Part shown: piece by piece, positions 52,592 to 60,883 of the stretch
How the letters are laid out: every line of letters begins with the position of its first letter
Position numbering within the stretch: the stretch's first letter is position 1
Source: JARRQB01 sp965368585
GTDB taxonomy: Bacteria; Pseudomonadota; Gammaproteobacteria; Chromatiales; Chromatiaceae
Length of the DNA: 64,000 nt
Direction of reading: 5' to 3'
Assembly: GCA_965368585.1 (NCBI GenBank)
Contig: CBDUNM010000007.1
Coordinates: forward strand, 1 to 64,000
Program-made: the position numbers and the translations under genes
Notes under the pieces: generated by a model
What the model was told of the DNA's origin: nothing
The model's database searches: none
Seen by the model: the letters and a program-made list of their open reading frames with translations, nothing else

Positions 52592-53275
52592 ATGAAACCG
52601 ACAATCGCATTCCTTAGCGCAGTGATGGTCGCGGCACTGCCGCTCGCCAGCAACCCTGCGTTCGCCCACGACGACGATTGGCACGCTGACGGACGCCTCG
52701 TCTTGTCCATCGGCTCGTCGCCCTTGGTCTGGGTGCCCGAAGACGGCCTTTACGTCGCCCTTGGGGCTCGCTCGCCGACTTTCTATATAGACGGCTTTTT
52801 CTTTTTGTTCGACGATCACCACTGGTATCGCTCGCGTAGACATGGGGGCCCCTGGGCACGCGTAGATTTCGCGCGACTGCCAAGGCATCTGCACCAATTT
52901 CGGCGCGGTGATTGGCCGCGCTACCAGGGCCGAGCGGAACGGCATCACCGTTTCAACATGTACCGCCGCCCCCCACAACGCGGCCCACGCCAGACTTGGA
53001 GAGAACGCTCCGGCGGACAAAGGGACACCTATTCGCGGCAAGTGCCGGATGACAACCAAATCCGACGCACCCCGCCTCCGTCTCGACAACAAACACCCCG
53101 CAACCAAGCCGATCCGAGATTCGACCGGAGACGAGAGGGATTCGAGGGAACGCGGCAGGACGATCGCCGCGACAAAAGCCAGGATCGGGAACGCTCCGTG
53201 TACGAACGGTCGAACCGCCGCGGCGAAGCTGAAAGAAGCCGGGACGGCGCACGCGACTATCGACGCGATCGTTGA
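52592..53275 (+). CDS. Secreted Arg-rich protein
   Basis: The 227-residue protein has a signal peptide (MKPTIAFLSAVMVAALPLAS, cleavage near AFA). The folded part (about 25-105) has aromatic, beta-like segments (LYVALGARSPTFYIDGFFFL, FDDHHWYRSRRHGGPW), similar to envelope proteins with repeated Tyr/Trp strands. The rest is a long, strongly basic, disordered tail rich in Arg, Gln, Asp and Pro. Such tails may bind nucleic acid or polyanions. A GGAG stands 7 bases before the ATG. No known family was identified. Confidence 0.75.
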   Translation: MKPTIAFLSAVMVAALPLASNPAFAHDDDWHADGRLVLSIGSSPLVWVPEDGLYVALGARSPTFYIDGFFFLFDDHHWYRSRRHGGPWARVDFARLPRHLHQFRRGDWPRYQGRAERHHRFNMYRRPPQRGPRQTWRERSGGQRDTYSRQVPDDNQIRRTPPPSRQQTPRNQADPRFDRRREGFEGTRQDDRRDKSQDRERSVYERSNRRGEAERSRDGARDYRRDR

Positions 53276-53352
53276 GGCCAAACCGCGTACCGTCCGAACC
53301 GGGCGGCCCCGCGCACTGCTACATCAGGTGCGCGGGGCCACGTCTGACAATA

Positions 53353-54762
53353 TCAGTCGCCGTTTTCGTCATGTGACGGCGCATGCCCGGCAAAGGTGAT
53401 CGTCGCCCGCAGGCCGGGGTGATTGTCGGCCAGTTCGAACTTCGCCCTGTGCAGGGTAGCAACTGCCGCCACCAGGCTGAGACCCAAGCCATTACCGAAC
53501 GCGCTGCGGGCACTGTCCAAGCGCACAAATCGCTTCAGCACCCGATGCCTATCGCCCGCGGGGATACCCGGTCCCGAATCACTGACCGTCAGTTGCGGTT
53601 GGTTGTCGCCATGCGTCAGACGCAGTGCGACCTGCGCCCGCTCACCCGCGTATTGGCGCGCATTCTCCAGTAGGTTGCTGATCGCCTGCGCCAGCAGATG
53701 CCGGTTGCCCAGAACATTGACCGCCGGTGCGATGGCAAGCTCGAACGCCTGGCCATCCTCGTCGGCCATGCCCTGATAGAGATCACCGACATCCCGCGCC
53801 AACGCCGAGAGATCAACGACTTTCCATTCACCACGATAGCTGCCAGCTTCGGTTTGCGCGATTTCCAACAGGGCGTTGAAGGTGCGTATCATGCCATCGA
53901 TATCGGCCATGGCATTTTTCATCGTCTCACGGTAGTCCACGTCCTCTCGCGAGTCCAGTAAGGTGACCTCGAGGCGATTGCGCAGACGCGAAAGCGGGCC
54001 GCGCAAATCGTGTGCCACGTTGTCCGTGACTTCCCGCATCTCATTGATCAAGCGTTCGATGTGTAGAAGCATGTCATTGAGATGCTCGGCCAATTCGTCG
54101 AACTCGTCATTCCGACCCGTCAATTTGACGCGTCTGGTCAAATCACCCTGCTTTATCATCCGCGCGGTTTCGTTGATCTGATCGACGCGCTGCAGCATTT
54201 GCCTTCCCATGCGCCACCCGAGGATCAGCGTCAGGCCGATGGACACGGCCAGGATTGCGGCCATGGCCGTCAGGACGAATGCCTGCAAATCCTCCTCCTG
54301 ATGCACGCCCTGGGCAACCAGTAACCGACTGCCATCGGCCAAGATAGTGGCGGCCACGGGCCAGAACCCGTCTTCATCCTCAATATGCTCCGGGATCAAA
54401 TCGTCGTCGAGCCAGAGGTTGCGGACCTGTCCATCGAGCGGTAGCCGCGGCGGCCACGCAAAGAGGTCGCCGGCTTTTTTACTCCCGTCGGAAGCAAGCA
54501 GCAAAAAATGGCGGCGGTTCTCCGTATAGGTACTGGGCTTGTTATCGAGAACTTCGACCAACCTGGCCCTGCCCTCTTGTCGGTCGATCGCCACCAGGGC
54601 CGCAAGTTCGCTTTCGATACCCGCTGCGATCTGCGCATTCACGTAGTTACTGGTTGCCCAGTAAAGCACACCCAACCCCAATCCTGTCAGCAACGCATAA
54701 TAGACCGCATAGCGCAGCGCCACACGAATCGCCGTGGTATGAAGCAGCCTATTCAGATTCAC
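53353..54762 (-). CDS. Sensor histidine kinase (QseC/CusS-like)
   Basis: The 469-residue kinase has one membrane helix near the N-terminus (about 17-37), a periplasmic domain of about 120 residues, a second helix (about 163-183), a HAMP segment (RVDQINETARMIKQGDLTRR), a HisKA domain with the phospho-acceptor His in DNVAHDLRGPLSRL, and an HATPase domain (NLLENARQYAG, DSGPGIPAG, FGNGLGLSL). It overlaps the end of the response regulator gene by 14 bases. The sensor domain's ligand cannot be read from the sequence. The divergent PepSY gene is a plausible target. Confidence 0.92.
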   Translation of the reverse strand: MNLNRLLHTTAIRVALRYAVYYALLTGLGLGVLYWATSNYVNAQIAAGIESELAALVAIDRQEGRARLVEVLDNKPSTYTENRRHFLLLASDGSKKAGDLFAWPPRLPLDGQVRNLWLDDDLIPEHIEDEDGFWPVAATILADGSRLLVAQGVHQEEDLQAFVLTAMAAILAVSIGLTLILGWRMGRQMLQRVDQINETARMIKQGDLTRRVKLTGRNDEFDELAEHLNDMLLHIERLINEMREVTDNVAHDLRGPLSRLRNRLEVTLLDSREDVDYRETMKNAMADIDGMIRTFNALLEIAQTEAGSYRGEWKVVDLSALARDVGDLYQGMADEDGQAFELAIAPAVNVLGNRHLLAQAISNLLENARQYAGERAQVALRLTHGDNQPQLTVSDSGPGIPAGDRHRVLKRFVRLDSARSAFGNGLGLSLVAAVATLHRAKFELADNHPGLRATITFAGHAPSHDENGD

Positions 54763-55426
54763 TGAGGCGATATCCCCGGCCGCGAATGGTATGCAGCAAC
54801 GGTCTATCGAACCCTTTGTCGATCTTACTGCGCAGGCGGGAGATCTGTGTATCGATCACATTGGTTTCGGGGTCGAAGTGAAAATCCCATACCTGTTCGA
54901 GCAGCATGGTCCGGGTAACGACCTGGTTTGCGTGGCGCATCATATACTCGAGCAGCTGCAATTCCTTCGGCTGCAGCCGGATCTCTTTACCGGCCCGCTG
55001 CACTTTGCGGGAGACAAGGTCCAGTGCCAGATCACCGACCGCCAGGCGGGCGGGTGTCGCCACACTCTGCCCACGGCGAAACAAGGCGTCCAGCCTGGCG
55101 AGCAACTCCCCGAAGGCATAGGGCTTGACCAGGTAGTCGTCGCCGCCCGCGCGCAAACCTTCGATTCTGTCGTCAACTTCACCCAGGGCGCTCAGAACCA
55201 ACACCGGAGTGGACTTTCCGTCGGCGCGCAACATGCGAATGATCGAAAGGCCGTCGCGTTTCGGCAGCATACGGTCAACCACAACGATGTCATAGTTGCC
55301 CGTCAAGGCCATGTACAGGCCGTCCTCCCCATCGGCCGCATGGTCGACCACATGGCCGCTTTCGGTTAGCCCCTTGACCAGGTAACTCGCGGCCTCTTTG
55401 TCGTCTTCGATGAGCAGGATACGCAT
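54749..55426 (-). CDS. OmpR-family response regulator (QseB/CusR-like)
   Basis: The 225-residue regulator has a receiver domain (1-115) with phospho-acceptor Asp51 (DIVVVDRMLPKRDGL) and acidic Glu7/Asp8/Asp9 in LLIEDDKEA, followed by a winged-helix domain (about 125-222) with the end HTIRGRGYRL. It pairs with the kinase encoded downstream with a 14-base overlap. Its promoter region contains an inverted repeat that may be its operator. Systems of this subfamily respond to metals, cations or envelope stress. Confidence 0.93.
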   Translation of the reverse strand: MRILLIEDDKEAASYLVKGLTESGHVVDHAADGEDGLYMALTGNYDIVVVDRMLPKRDGLSIIRMLRADGKSTPVLVLSALGEVDDRIEGLRAGGDDYLVKPYAFGELLARLDALFRRGQSVATPARLAVGDLALDLVSRKVQRAGKEIRLQPKELQLLEYMMRHANQVVTRTMLLEQVWDFHFDPETNVIDTQISRLRSKIDKGFDRPLLHTIRGRGYRLSESE

Positions 55427-55459
55427 AGGTGCAATGATATTCGATCTCGGTATCCCCTA

Positions 55460-55549
55460 GTCTTACGATTTGGAAAGGGCGGCATGGCGCCGAATATTTA
55501 TAGAGCACCAAGTAGTTGAAACCCTTCATGCGGCGCACAATCGTAAGAC
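55460..55549. promoter_or_regulatory. Separated inverted repeat, candidate regulator sites
   Basis: GTCTTACGATT (55460-55470) and its exact reverse complement AATCGTAAGAC (55539-55549) lie in the promoter region of the response regulator, 34 and 113 bases from its start. Regulators of this family often bind such repeats, in pairs, for autoregulation. The distance of 68 bases between the arms suggests two separate sites. Confidence 0.35.
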
Positions 55550-55576
55550 CTGCTACAGGAGTGTTTCGATAGGTTA

Positions 55577-55890
55577 GGTCTACCGACAACGGTGGTTATT
55601 CTCGCGCTGGTGTCCTTACTCAACGGCGCCGCGAGCGAAATGATAGCGCCGCTGCTGCCGCTGTTTCTCACCGCCACCCTGGGTGCGGAACGGGCACTGG
55701 TCGGCGACTTCCCCCCGGACGCGCAGCGCGCGGTGCGGCGTTCGGCCTCTTCCACATGGCGGTCGGCCTAGCTGCGTTGCCGGGCGCCCTGCTCTTCGGC
55801 GGCGTATGGCAATGGTGGGGTGCCAGGGTGGCCTTCGTCCTTGCCGCGGTCATCGCCGGCCTCGCAATGCGCGGCCGGCTGTCGGCTGCT
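55577..55890 (+). pseudogene. MFS transporter remnant with large internal deletion
   Basis: The first 38 codons give the start of a major facilitator protein, LALVSLLNGAASEMIAPLLP and LFLTATLGA, without a start codon. After a short break the frame shifts, and AAFGLFHMAVGLAALPGALL with FGGVWQWWGARVAFVLAAVI follows, which is like the last helices of the same family. The nine or more helices between are missing. The remnant is therefore dead and lies in the leader of the PepSY gene. Confidence 0.7.
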
Positions 55891-56073
55891 CAAGCCAGAC
55901 CGCGCTTGTCACGACCAACCACCCGCTCTTTCCCCTCTAAGACATCACCGTGGCGATGCCCGCCACCTTACCGATCGGCAATGTTGGAGCAAGGTGCCGG
56001 CAAGGTGGCGGGGCGTAAGCTGTCTCCAACGTCGAGACTCGACGCAAATCCGAACCTCAACAGGAGAACGACG

Positions 56074-56580
56074 ATGAAGACAATCAACAGAACCCTGATC
56101 GCATGCGCCGTGGCCAGCGTGCTGGGCGGCGGCGCCGTTATCGCACTGGCAGGCGACGCCAAGGCCGACCGCGAGACCGCCCGGGACGGGCAATACGCCA
56201 CAGTGGTGAACAACGGCTCGATACGGATCAAGGATGACAACGAGCGGACGATGGCTGCCAAGGCGCGGATCACGGTCGGCGAAGCGGCGCAGATCGCGGC
56301 CGAGGCGTATTCGGGCAAGGTGACCGAGAGTCAGCTCGACGAGGAAAACGGCTATCTGATCTGGGAGGTCGAGGTCATAGATTCGCAAGGGCAGGAAGCT
56401 CAAGTCAAGATTGACGCCGGCGATGGTCGAATACTTGCGATCGAGTCGGGCGAGGACGACGAGCACCATGAAGGCAATCGCGAAGACGACGATCATGAAG
56501 ATCGCGCGAAAGACAAGCACAGCCGTTGGAAGTTCTGGGAAGACAACGATCGAGATGAACGCAGCGGAAAACAAGGCTAA
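56074..56580 (+). CDS. PepSY-domain periplasmic protein
   Basis: The 168-residue protein has a signal peptide (about 1-26, ACAVASVLGGGAVIALA) and a PepSY domain (about 60-120) with ARITVGEAAQIAAEAYSGKV and ENGYLIWEVEVIDSQGQEAQ, ending with KIDAGDGRILAIES. A Glu/Asp/His-rich acidic tail follows, which might bind metal. The ATG at 56074 has AGGAGA upstream. PepSY genes are frequently controlled by neighbouring QseBC-like systems, as is the case here (divergent regulator at 54749-55426). Its biochemical role is unknown. Confidence 0.85.
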   Translation: MKTINRTLIACAVASVLGGGAVIALAGDAKADRETARDGQYATVVNNGSIRIKDDNERTMAAKARITVGEAAQIAAEAYSGKVTESQLDEENGYLIWEVEVIDSQGQEAQVKIDAGDGRILAIESGEDDEHHEGNREDDDHEDRAKDKHSRWKFWEDNDRDERSGKQG

Positions 56581-56588
56581 ATGTACCC

Positions 56589-56612
56589 TGGCGGTGCCGC
56601 AAGGCACCGCCA
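56589..56612 (+). terminator. Strong hairpin after the PepSY gene
   Basis: TGGCGGTGCC (56589-56598) and GGCACCGCCA (56603-56612) form a perfect 10-base stem with a GCAA tetraloop. No T tract follows. It may stabilise the PepSY mRNA end or reduce read-through into the next small gene. Confidence 0.6.
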
Positions 56613-56651
56613 GCCTAATTGTCGCCTGGACGCAACTGAGGATACGAACCA

Positions 56652-56864
56652 ATGAATACACAACCGTTGCGAATCGGTTGGAGCGATAGACTGCTGATAG
56701 GCGTGACAGCAGGGCTGGTTGTTGTCGTCGGCTTTTTCGCCGGCCTGCTCGCGCTGACTGTTGGCGGCGTCTTGGCGCTCACCGTCGGGGTCAAGCTTTG
56801 GTGGTTCGAGCGACAGCGCTCGAAAGACGTCATCGATGCGGAGTATCGGGTCCTGCGGGAATGA
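56652..56864 (+). CDS. Small membrane protein
   Basis: The 70-residue protein has one long or two short membrane helices (LIGVTAGLVVVVGFFAGLLA and LTVGGVLALTVGVKLWW), a basic segment (ERQRSK) and an acidic end (DVIDAEYRVLRE). It is positioned 71 bases after the PepSY gene and may be co-transcribed with it. I recognise no family. Confidence 0.6.
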   Translation: MNTQPLRIGWSDRLLIGVTAGLVVVVGFFAGLLALTVGGVLALTVGVKLWWFERQRSKDVIDAEYRVLRE

Positions 56865-57118
56865 CACCGGCCATTTCGCCCGGCAACCGGCACAGGCAGG
56901 TTCATTTCCTGGTCATGGATGGCGGCTTGGTGCCTAATCCGGCGGGTCATCGTCAACGGCGTGCGCGATAGGCGGGAGAGTCCGGCGACAGGCCCACGAC
57001 GCTGTCGATACCTCGGATTCAGGCAAACCCGGCCATCCGCCGGGCTCCTGCCATTGAACTCCGGTAGTGTCGCACCAACGTACCGATAAACGACGCCACC
57101 CCGAAGCTGGACTTACGA

Positions 57119-57439
57119 ATGAGCAGCAATAGCAATATCTCACCTGCCGGGAATCCCATATGGGCCCGTATCATCAGCATGCTGGTGCTGGGCATTGCCT
57201 ATGCCGTGGCCGAAACCGTGCTGGTCGCCCTGGTGATCGGCCAGGTGCTGTTTTCGATTTTTGGCAAGCAACACAACGCGCCGTTGAAGATCGTGGGTAA
57301 ACAGGTATCTGACTACATCTATCAAATCCTGGTGTTTTTGACTTTCAACAGCGAGTATCGCCCGTTCCCCTATCGGCATTGGGGAGAGAAAAGCGATGCC
57401 CCCGTCGTCCCGGCACGGGAACACCCTGAACAGCACTGA
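57119..57439 (+). CDS. DUF4389 membrane protein
   Basis: This 106-residue protein matches DUF4389. It has a membrane helix pair (RIISMLVLGIAYAVAETVLV and LVIGQVLFSIFG) and the conserved motif VGKQVSDYIYQILVFLTFNS followed by RPFPYRHW. The function of the family is unknown; members are often found near lipid-related or envelope genes. The next gene (methyltransferase) begins about 100 bases downstream. A ribosome site before the ATG is not obvious. Confidence 0.85.
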   Translation: MSSNSNISPAGNPIWARIISMLVLGIAYAVAETVLVALVIGQVLFSIFGKQHNAPLKIVGKQVSDYIYQILVFLTFNSEYRPFPYRHWGEKSDAPVVPAREHPEQH

Positions 57440-57542
57440 GCGGACAAACCCGATAGTACGCATCCAGGGGCGGCCTTGGCACGACCGCGCCGGTGTTACG
57501 CACGACCTGAATGAAACACTGATCCAGACAAGGCCGCATACC

Positions 57543-58373
57543 ATGACCGTCGACCACGATGTCCACATGGTCCATTCTGACCCGCCAGCGACCGGACCAG
57601 CGCGCCATGTGCCGCGGTGTGACGACATCCCTGTGACCGGCGAATATGCCGCGCAGCGTTCGTTGCCGCGGTCCGTCGTATGCACCGGCGCCCGTGCGAC
57701 GGCGGATTTCGCGGCGGTTCCAGTGCACGCTCTCGCCGGCATCAATGCGTACCTGCGGCGTAAAATAGGGGACCTGCGCCAACAGGCCCGCCGACGCCGA
57801 TATCGCATGGCTCCTTACGCCGCGTTCGCCCGGGAGATGTTCGCCGGTCCGCGCGCCATTGGGGCGGTCTGCCCCAGCTGGCCACACCTGGCGCGCGCCA
57901 TGGCCGGCGAGTTGGACAATATCGGGGATGGCCTGGTGCTGGAACTCGGCGCCGGCACAGGCAGCATCACCCACGCCTTGCTCCAGCAGGGCGTCGCCCC
58001 GACCCGTCTGATCGCCGTCGAACGCTCGCCGGCGTTGGCGGCACACCTGCGCAAACGGTTTCCGGCGATTCGGGTGATCGAAGGCGACGCGGCACAACTG
58101 GGCAATCTGATCGGGAACGATGCGAACAGGGTGCGTGCGGTGGTTTCCGGGCTCCCACTGCGGTCCCTGCCTCGCGCCGCGGCGCAGGAGATCGGGCAGC
58201 AGATCCGGCACTTGCTCCCCGACGACGGGGTACTCGTACAGTTTACCTATGATCTTCGAACGCCATCGGTTTGGAGAGACAGCGCACTGAAGAACGAGCG
58301 CACGCGAATCGTCTGGAACAACCTACCGCCCGCACGCGTGGACACCTTTGTCCGTAAAGCCGATTCACCGTAG
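57543..58373 (+). CDS. PmtA-like SAM-dependent methyltransferase (copy 1)
   Basis: The conserved domain begins near MAPYAAFAREMFAGPRAIGA and contains the SAM-binding GLVLELGAGTGSITHALLQQ, AVERSPALAAHLRKRFP and IEGDAAQL. VVSGLPLRSLP fits the motif of phospholipid N-methyltransferases of the PmtA branch and of rRNA dimethylase-like enzymes. It may methylate phosphatidylethanolamine or a related lipid at the membrane. The start is uncertain: ATG at 57543 (AAGG upstream) or 57807, with only the part after 57807 conserved. The first 88 residues resemble no known domain. A paralogue is at 60884-61558. Confidence 0.8.
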   Translation: MTVDHDVHMVHSDPPATGPARHVPRCDDIPVTGEYAAQRSLPRSVVCTGARATADFAAVPVHALAGINAYLRRKIGDLRQQARRRRYRMAPYAAFAREMFAGPRAIGAVCPSWPHLARAMAGELDNIGDGLVLELGAGTGSITHALLQQGVAPTRLIAVERSPALAAHLRKRFPAIRVIEGDAAQLGNLIGNDANRVRAVVSGLPLRSLPRAAAQEIGQQIRHLLPDDGVLVQFTYDLRTPSVWRDSALKNERTRIVWNNLPPARVDTFVRKADSP

Positions 58374-58440
58374 CCGGCGGCGGCATCCATGCGCCTGCTG
58401 GTCACGGTACAGCAAGAACCACGAAAACCCATCCCATCGC

Positions 58441-58694
58441 CCCAACCTGCATATTGCACGAAGGGATCGGGAATTCTGGGAAATCTGGCTAAGCAGGTTG
58501 GCCGATCGGCCGAAGATGCATAGCCGTAGCTATGGATCGAGGGGGATCGGTCAAGATGCGACGCGAGATTTTTCAGAAAACCGATCAGTACAGATTGCAG
58601 CTTAACCCCACAACCAAAAAAGTGCGCACAGCCCGAGATACCAGCGGTGAACTCGCCATCACTGGTCCGCCTTCGTGCAACATGCAGGCTAACC
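58441..58694. mobile_element. Inverted-repeat element, copy C (MITE-like)
   Basis: The 254-base element has left end ACCTGCATATTGCACGAAGG (from 58445) and, as reverse complement of the right end, GCCTGCATGTTGCACGAAGG, which match in 18 of 20 positions. A hairpin-prone GCATAGCCGTAGCTATGG (58518-58535) corresponds to the one in copy A. The interior otherwise diverges from copies A and B. No transposase is present. It sits just upstream of an ECF sigma factor gene. Confidence 0.68.
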
Positions 58695-58737
58695 TTCTCC
58701 ACGAGGGGGGCGTCGCAAAAGCCCCCGCTCTCAGCCG

Positions 58738-58765
58738 GGAAACGACGTCTATAGACGTCTATACT
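58738..58765 (+). promoter_or_regulatory. Palindrome and possible promoter of the ECF sigma gene
   Basis: GACGTCTATAGACGTC (58744-58759) is a perfect 16-base palindrome. GGAAAC (58738-58743) just before it resembles an ECF-type -35 element, and TATACT (58760-58765) could be a housekeeping -10. It lies 50-78 bases before the sigma gene start. The palindrome could be a repressor or activator site. Spacing to an ECF -10 is shorter than usual. Confidence 0.35.
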
Positions 58766-58815
58766 TCAGTATGGCGCCCACTCTATTTTGCGTCAGTGCT
58801 AACTGGGGTCTCTGT

Positions 58816-59361
58816 ATGGACGATGCAACCGCGACACTGAGTCAACCGTCGGTTTCCTGCGGCCAGGACGAAATGATCCTGCGCCGATCCCGATTCAACC
58901 ATGTGGCCGCATCGCACTGGGACGGGTTGTTTCGCTTTGCCTATTGGTTGACCAACAATCGCCAGATCGCCGAGGATCTCGTTCAAGAGACGCTGCTGCG
59001 GGCGTGGAAGGCGTACGACTCGCTCAAGGATCAGGGGGCAGTCAAGGGGTGGCTGTTGGCCATATTGCGTCACGAGAATGCACGCCGCTTTGAACATGAC
59101 CAGCCAGAATCTACGTCCATTTCGGTTGAAGCGCTCGCCGATTCGCGGGTCGGCTACGACAAATCCACCGAGGCGTTCGTTCTGCGCCGAGCGCTCAGTA
59201 TGCTGCCGGTCGAACTGCGCAAACCCCTGTTAATGCAAATCGTCGAGGGATATTCACTGAGCGAGATCGCGCACGAACTCGGCATTTCGTTTTCGGGTGC
59301 CGGAACCCGCTTGTTTCGGGCGCGTAAATTGCTGCGCGAATTGGTGGGAGATTTGGATTAG
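58816..59361 (+). CDS. ECF-family RNA polymerase sigma factor
   Basis: The 181-residue protein has region 2 (WDGLFRFAYWLTNNRQIAED, then LVQETLLRAWKAYDSL) and region 4 (LSMLPVELRKPLLMQIVEGY, then SLSEIAHELGISFSGAGTRL), the two domains of ECF sigma factors. It would direct RNA polymerase to a small regulon. The ATG at 58816 leaves an N-terminal extension of about 20 residues before region 2. There is no anti-sigma gene directly downstream, which is unusual, so control may be transcriptional, perhaps through the palindrome upstream. Confidence 0.9.
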   Translation: MDDATATLSQPSVSCGQDEMILRRSRFNHVAASHWDGLFRFAYWLTNNRQIAEDLVQETLLRAWKAYDSLKDQGAVKGWLLAILRHENARRFEHDQPESTSISVEALADSRVGYDKSTEAFVLRRALSMLPVELRKPLLMQIVEGYSLSEIAHELGISFSGAGTRLFRARKLLRELVGDLD

Positions 59362-60017
59362 GCGCGCTTTGCTCGACGTCTTTGAGGCCACAATAATTTT
59401 CTGGACATTGCGTTAACATCAACTAGATTTCTTGGAAAGAAATGAAAGACTGTTTTTTGCATATATTTTAGGTTTGACGACCCACCGCACACAATTGCCG
59501 CCTGGCAAAGACCGCCGACAGAGTTCTACCGAACAGGTGTTTTGGCGGAAGACTTGACAACTCTACTCAACTACCTCGTTCGGCAGGAACAGATATAGAT
59601 ATCATGCTTGGAGGTGTCGTAATGGGCGTTCTTTTTCGGTCACCCACTACTTTAACAACGCCAGCGGTGACATTCCGCCCAAGTACTGCGAACTAGTCAT
59701 GCTGGGCGTCGCTGTACGAATACCTTGCGTCTATCGCGCATACGCTCAAACAAAGATTACCCGGGCAAAACGGTGCGACCGACGCTTAAGTCCAGGAAGC
59801 GATCGGCTACGTTGCCGATGTTCGGCCCTGCAGCACCGCGCAAAACGATTCCCAATATGACCCGCCCAAGGGGAAGTTCGAGACCGACGCGATTTTGCAG
59901 CACGTTGCCGACCAATCTCCTAAAACCAAATAGAAACCAATCATGCGTTCAGAGCTGGCGTTGTTACGTTGGCGCGGCCGCAGTTTAGCTTGACACGACC
60001 AACTGGAGGACAACAGC
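59362..60017. other. Non-coding or decayed region after the sigma factor
   Basis: This 656-base stretch has lower GC near its start and only short open frames, such as 59725-59988, without recognisable domains. Several short runs read like coding remnants (for example, plus strand near 59790-59935, ending in TAG) but I cannot assign a family. No RNA gene or complete mobile element is seen. Confidence 0.4.
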
Positions 60018-60698
60018 GTGAAAATAAAATGGTGCTGCCTTTAATCCGTTCCAATGGTTTTTTGGCTGCTCAGCGCCTGGGTCCTGGTCTTGCCATCGTC
60101 GGTATATTCCCAGCCAAGCGAAGGCCATATCACGGTGCTCTACGATGCCTTCGGCAAGCCGTCGGACCCTCGGAAGGATTGGGGCTTTTCCGCGTACATC
60201 GAATACGACGGCAAACGCATGCTGTTCGATACCGGCAACAACGCCGAGATCTTTGCACACAATGTGAAGACCAAGGGTATCGACCTCACCAATCTGGATT
60301 TTGCGGTCGTATCGCACCGCCATGGCGATCATACAAGCGGTTTGAATCACCTCATGACCGTGAACCCGGGCGTGCAGATCTACGCGCCAAAAGATGAGAT
60401 ACGGCGCATCGCAACCTCTCTGCGTGACCAGTGGAAGGTCGCATGGATTGCGCCAGTACATTGCACCGGGGAGCCGGCCTTCGCGATTCTCAAGGAAAGC
60501 TTCGGTGACCGTTATCTGTACGCGGGACTCGGCACGACGCTCGCTATCGGCGCGACCATAAAGCCACTGGTCGAAGCCGGACAATCGCCGACACAGAATT
60601 TTGACGAGCGGGATTCGCAAAGTTATCGCGAATTGCTGGCGCAAAGTCACGACAACCCGCATTGGTTACTGGCTCACATCGAAGCCAAGCACTTGTAA
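60018..60698 (+). pseudogene. MBL-fold metallo-hydrolase, probably damaged
   Basis: The region encodes a metallo-beta-lactamase-fold protein with the metal motif SHRHGDHTSGL and a C-terminal IAPVHCTGEPA. A GTG at 60018 has an ideal GGAGG, but a TAA follows after eight codons, in frame with the ATG at 60054 that continues the signal peptide (VFWLLSAWVLVLPSS). Only the 214-residue part from 60054 can be read. Relatives of the 7,8-dihydropterin-6-methyl-phosphate synthase-like type are about 300 residues; here the middle, including the expected second metal-binding segment, seems to be missing between DEIRRIATSL and the HCTGE motif. It is therefore probably inactive, although translation from the ATG at 60054 is possible. 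Confidence 0.55.
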
Positions 60699-60883
60699 TC
60701 ACGGCCCCCCGGCGGTCGCGAAAGACGCACTTCGCACCGCCGGTCGCGTATCATAGGGCGCAGCCTTGCGTCGTACTTTCCTATTCCCTTACCACGCCGA
60801 CGGTCTCTGCGGTCCGGTGTGGTGGACCACATTAAAGCAAGTGTTGACCAGGAATTCGACGGCCAGGATACTCCAGGCGACGC

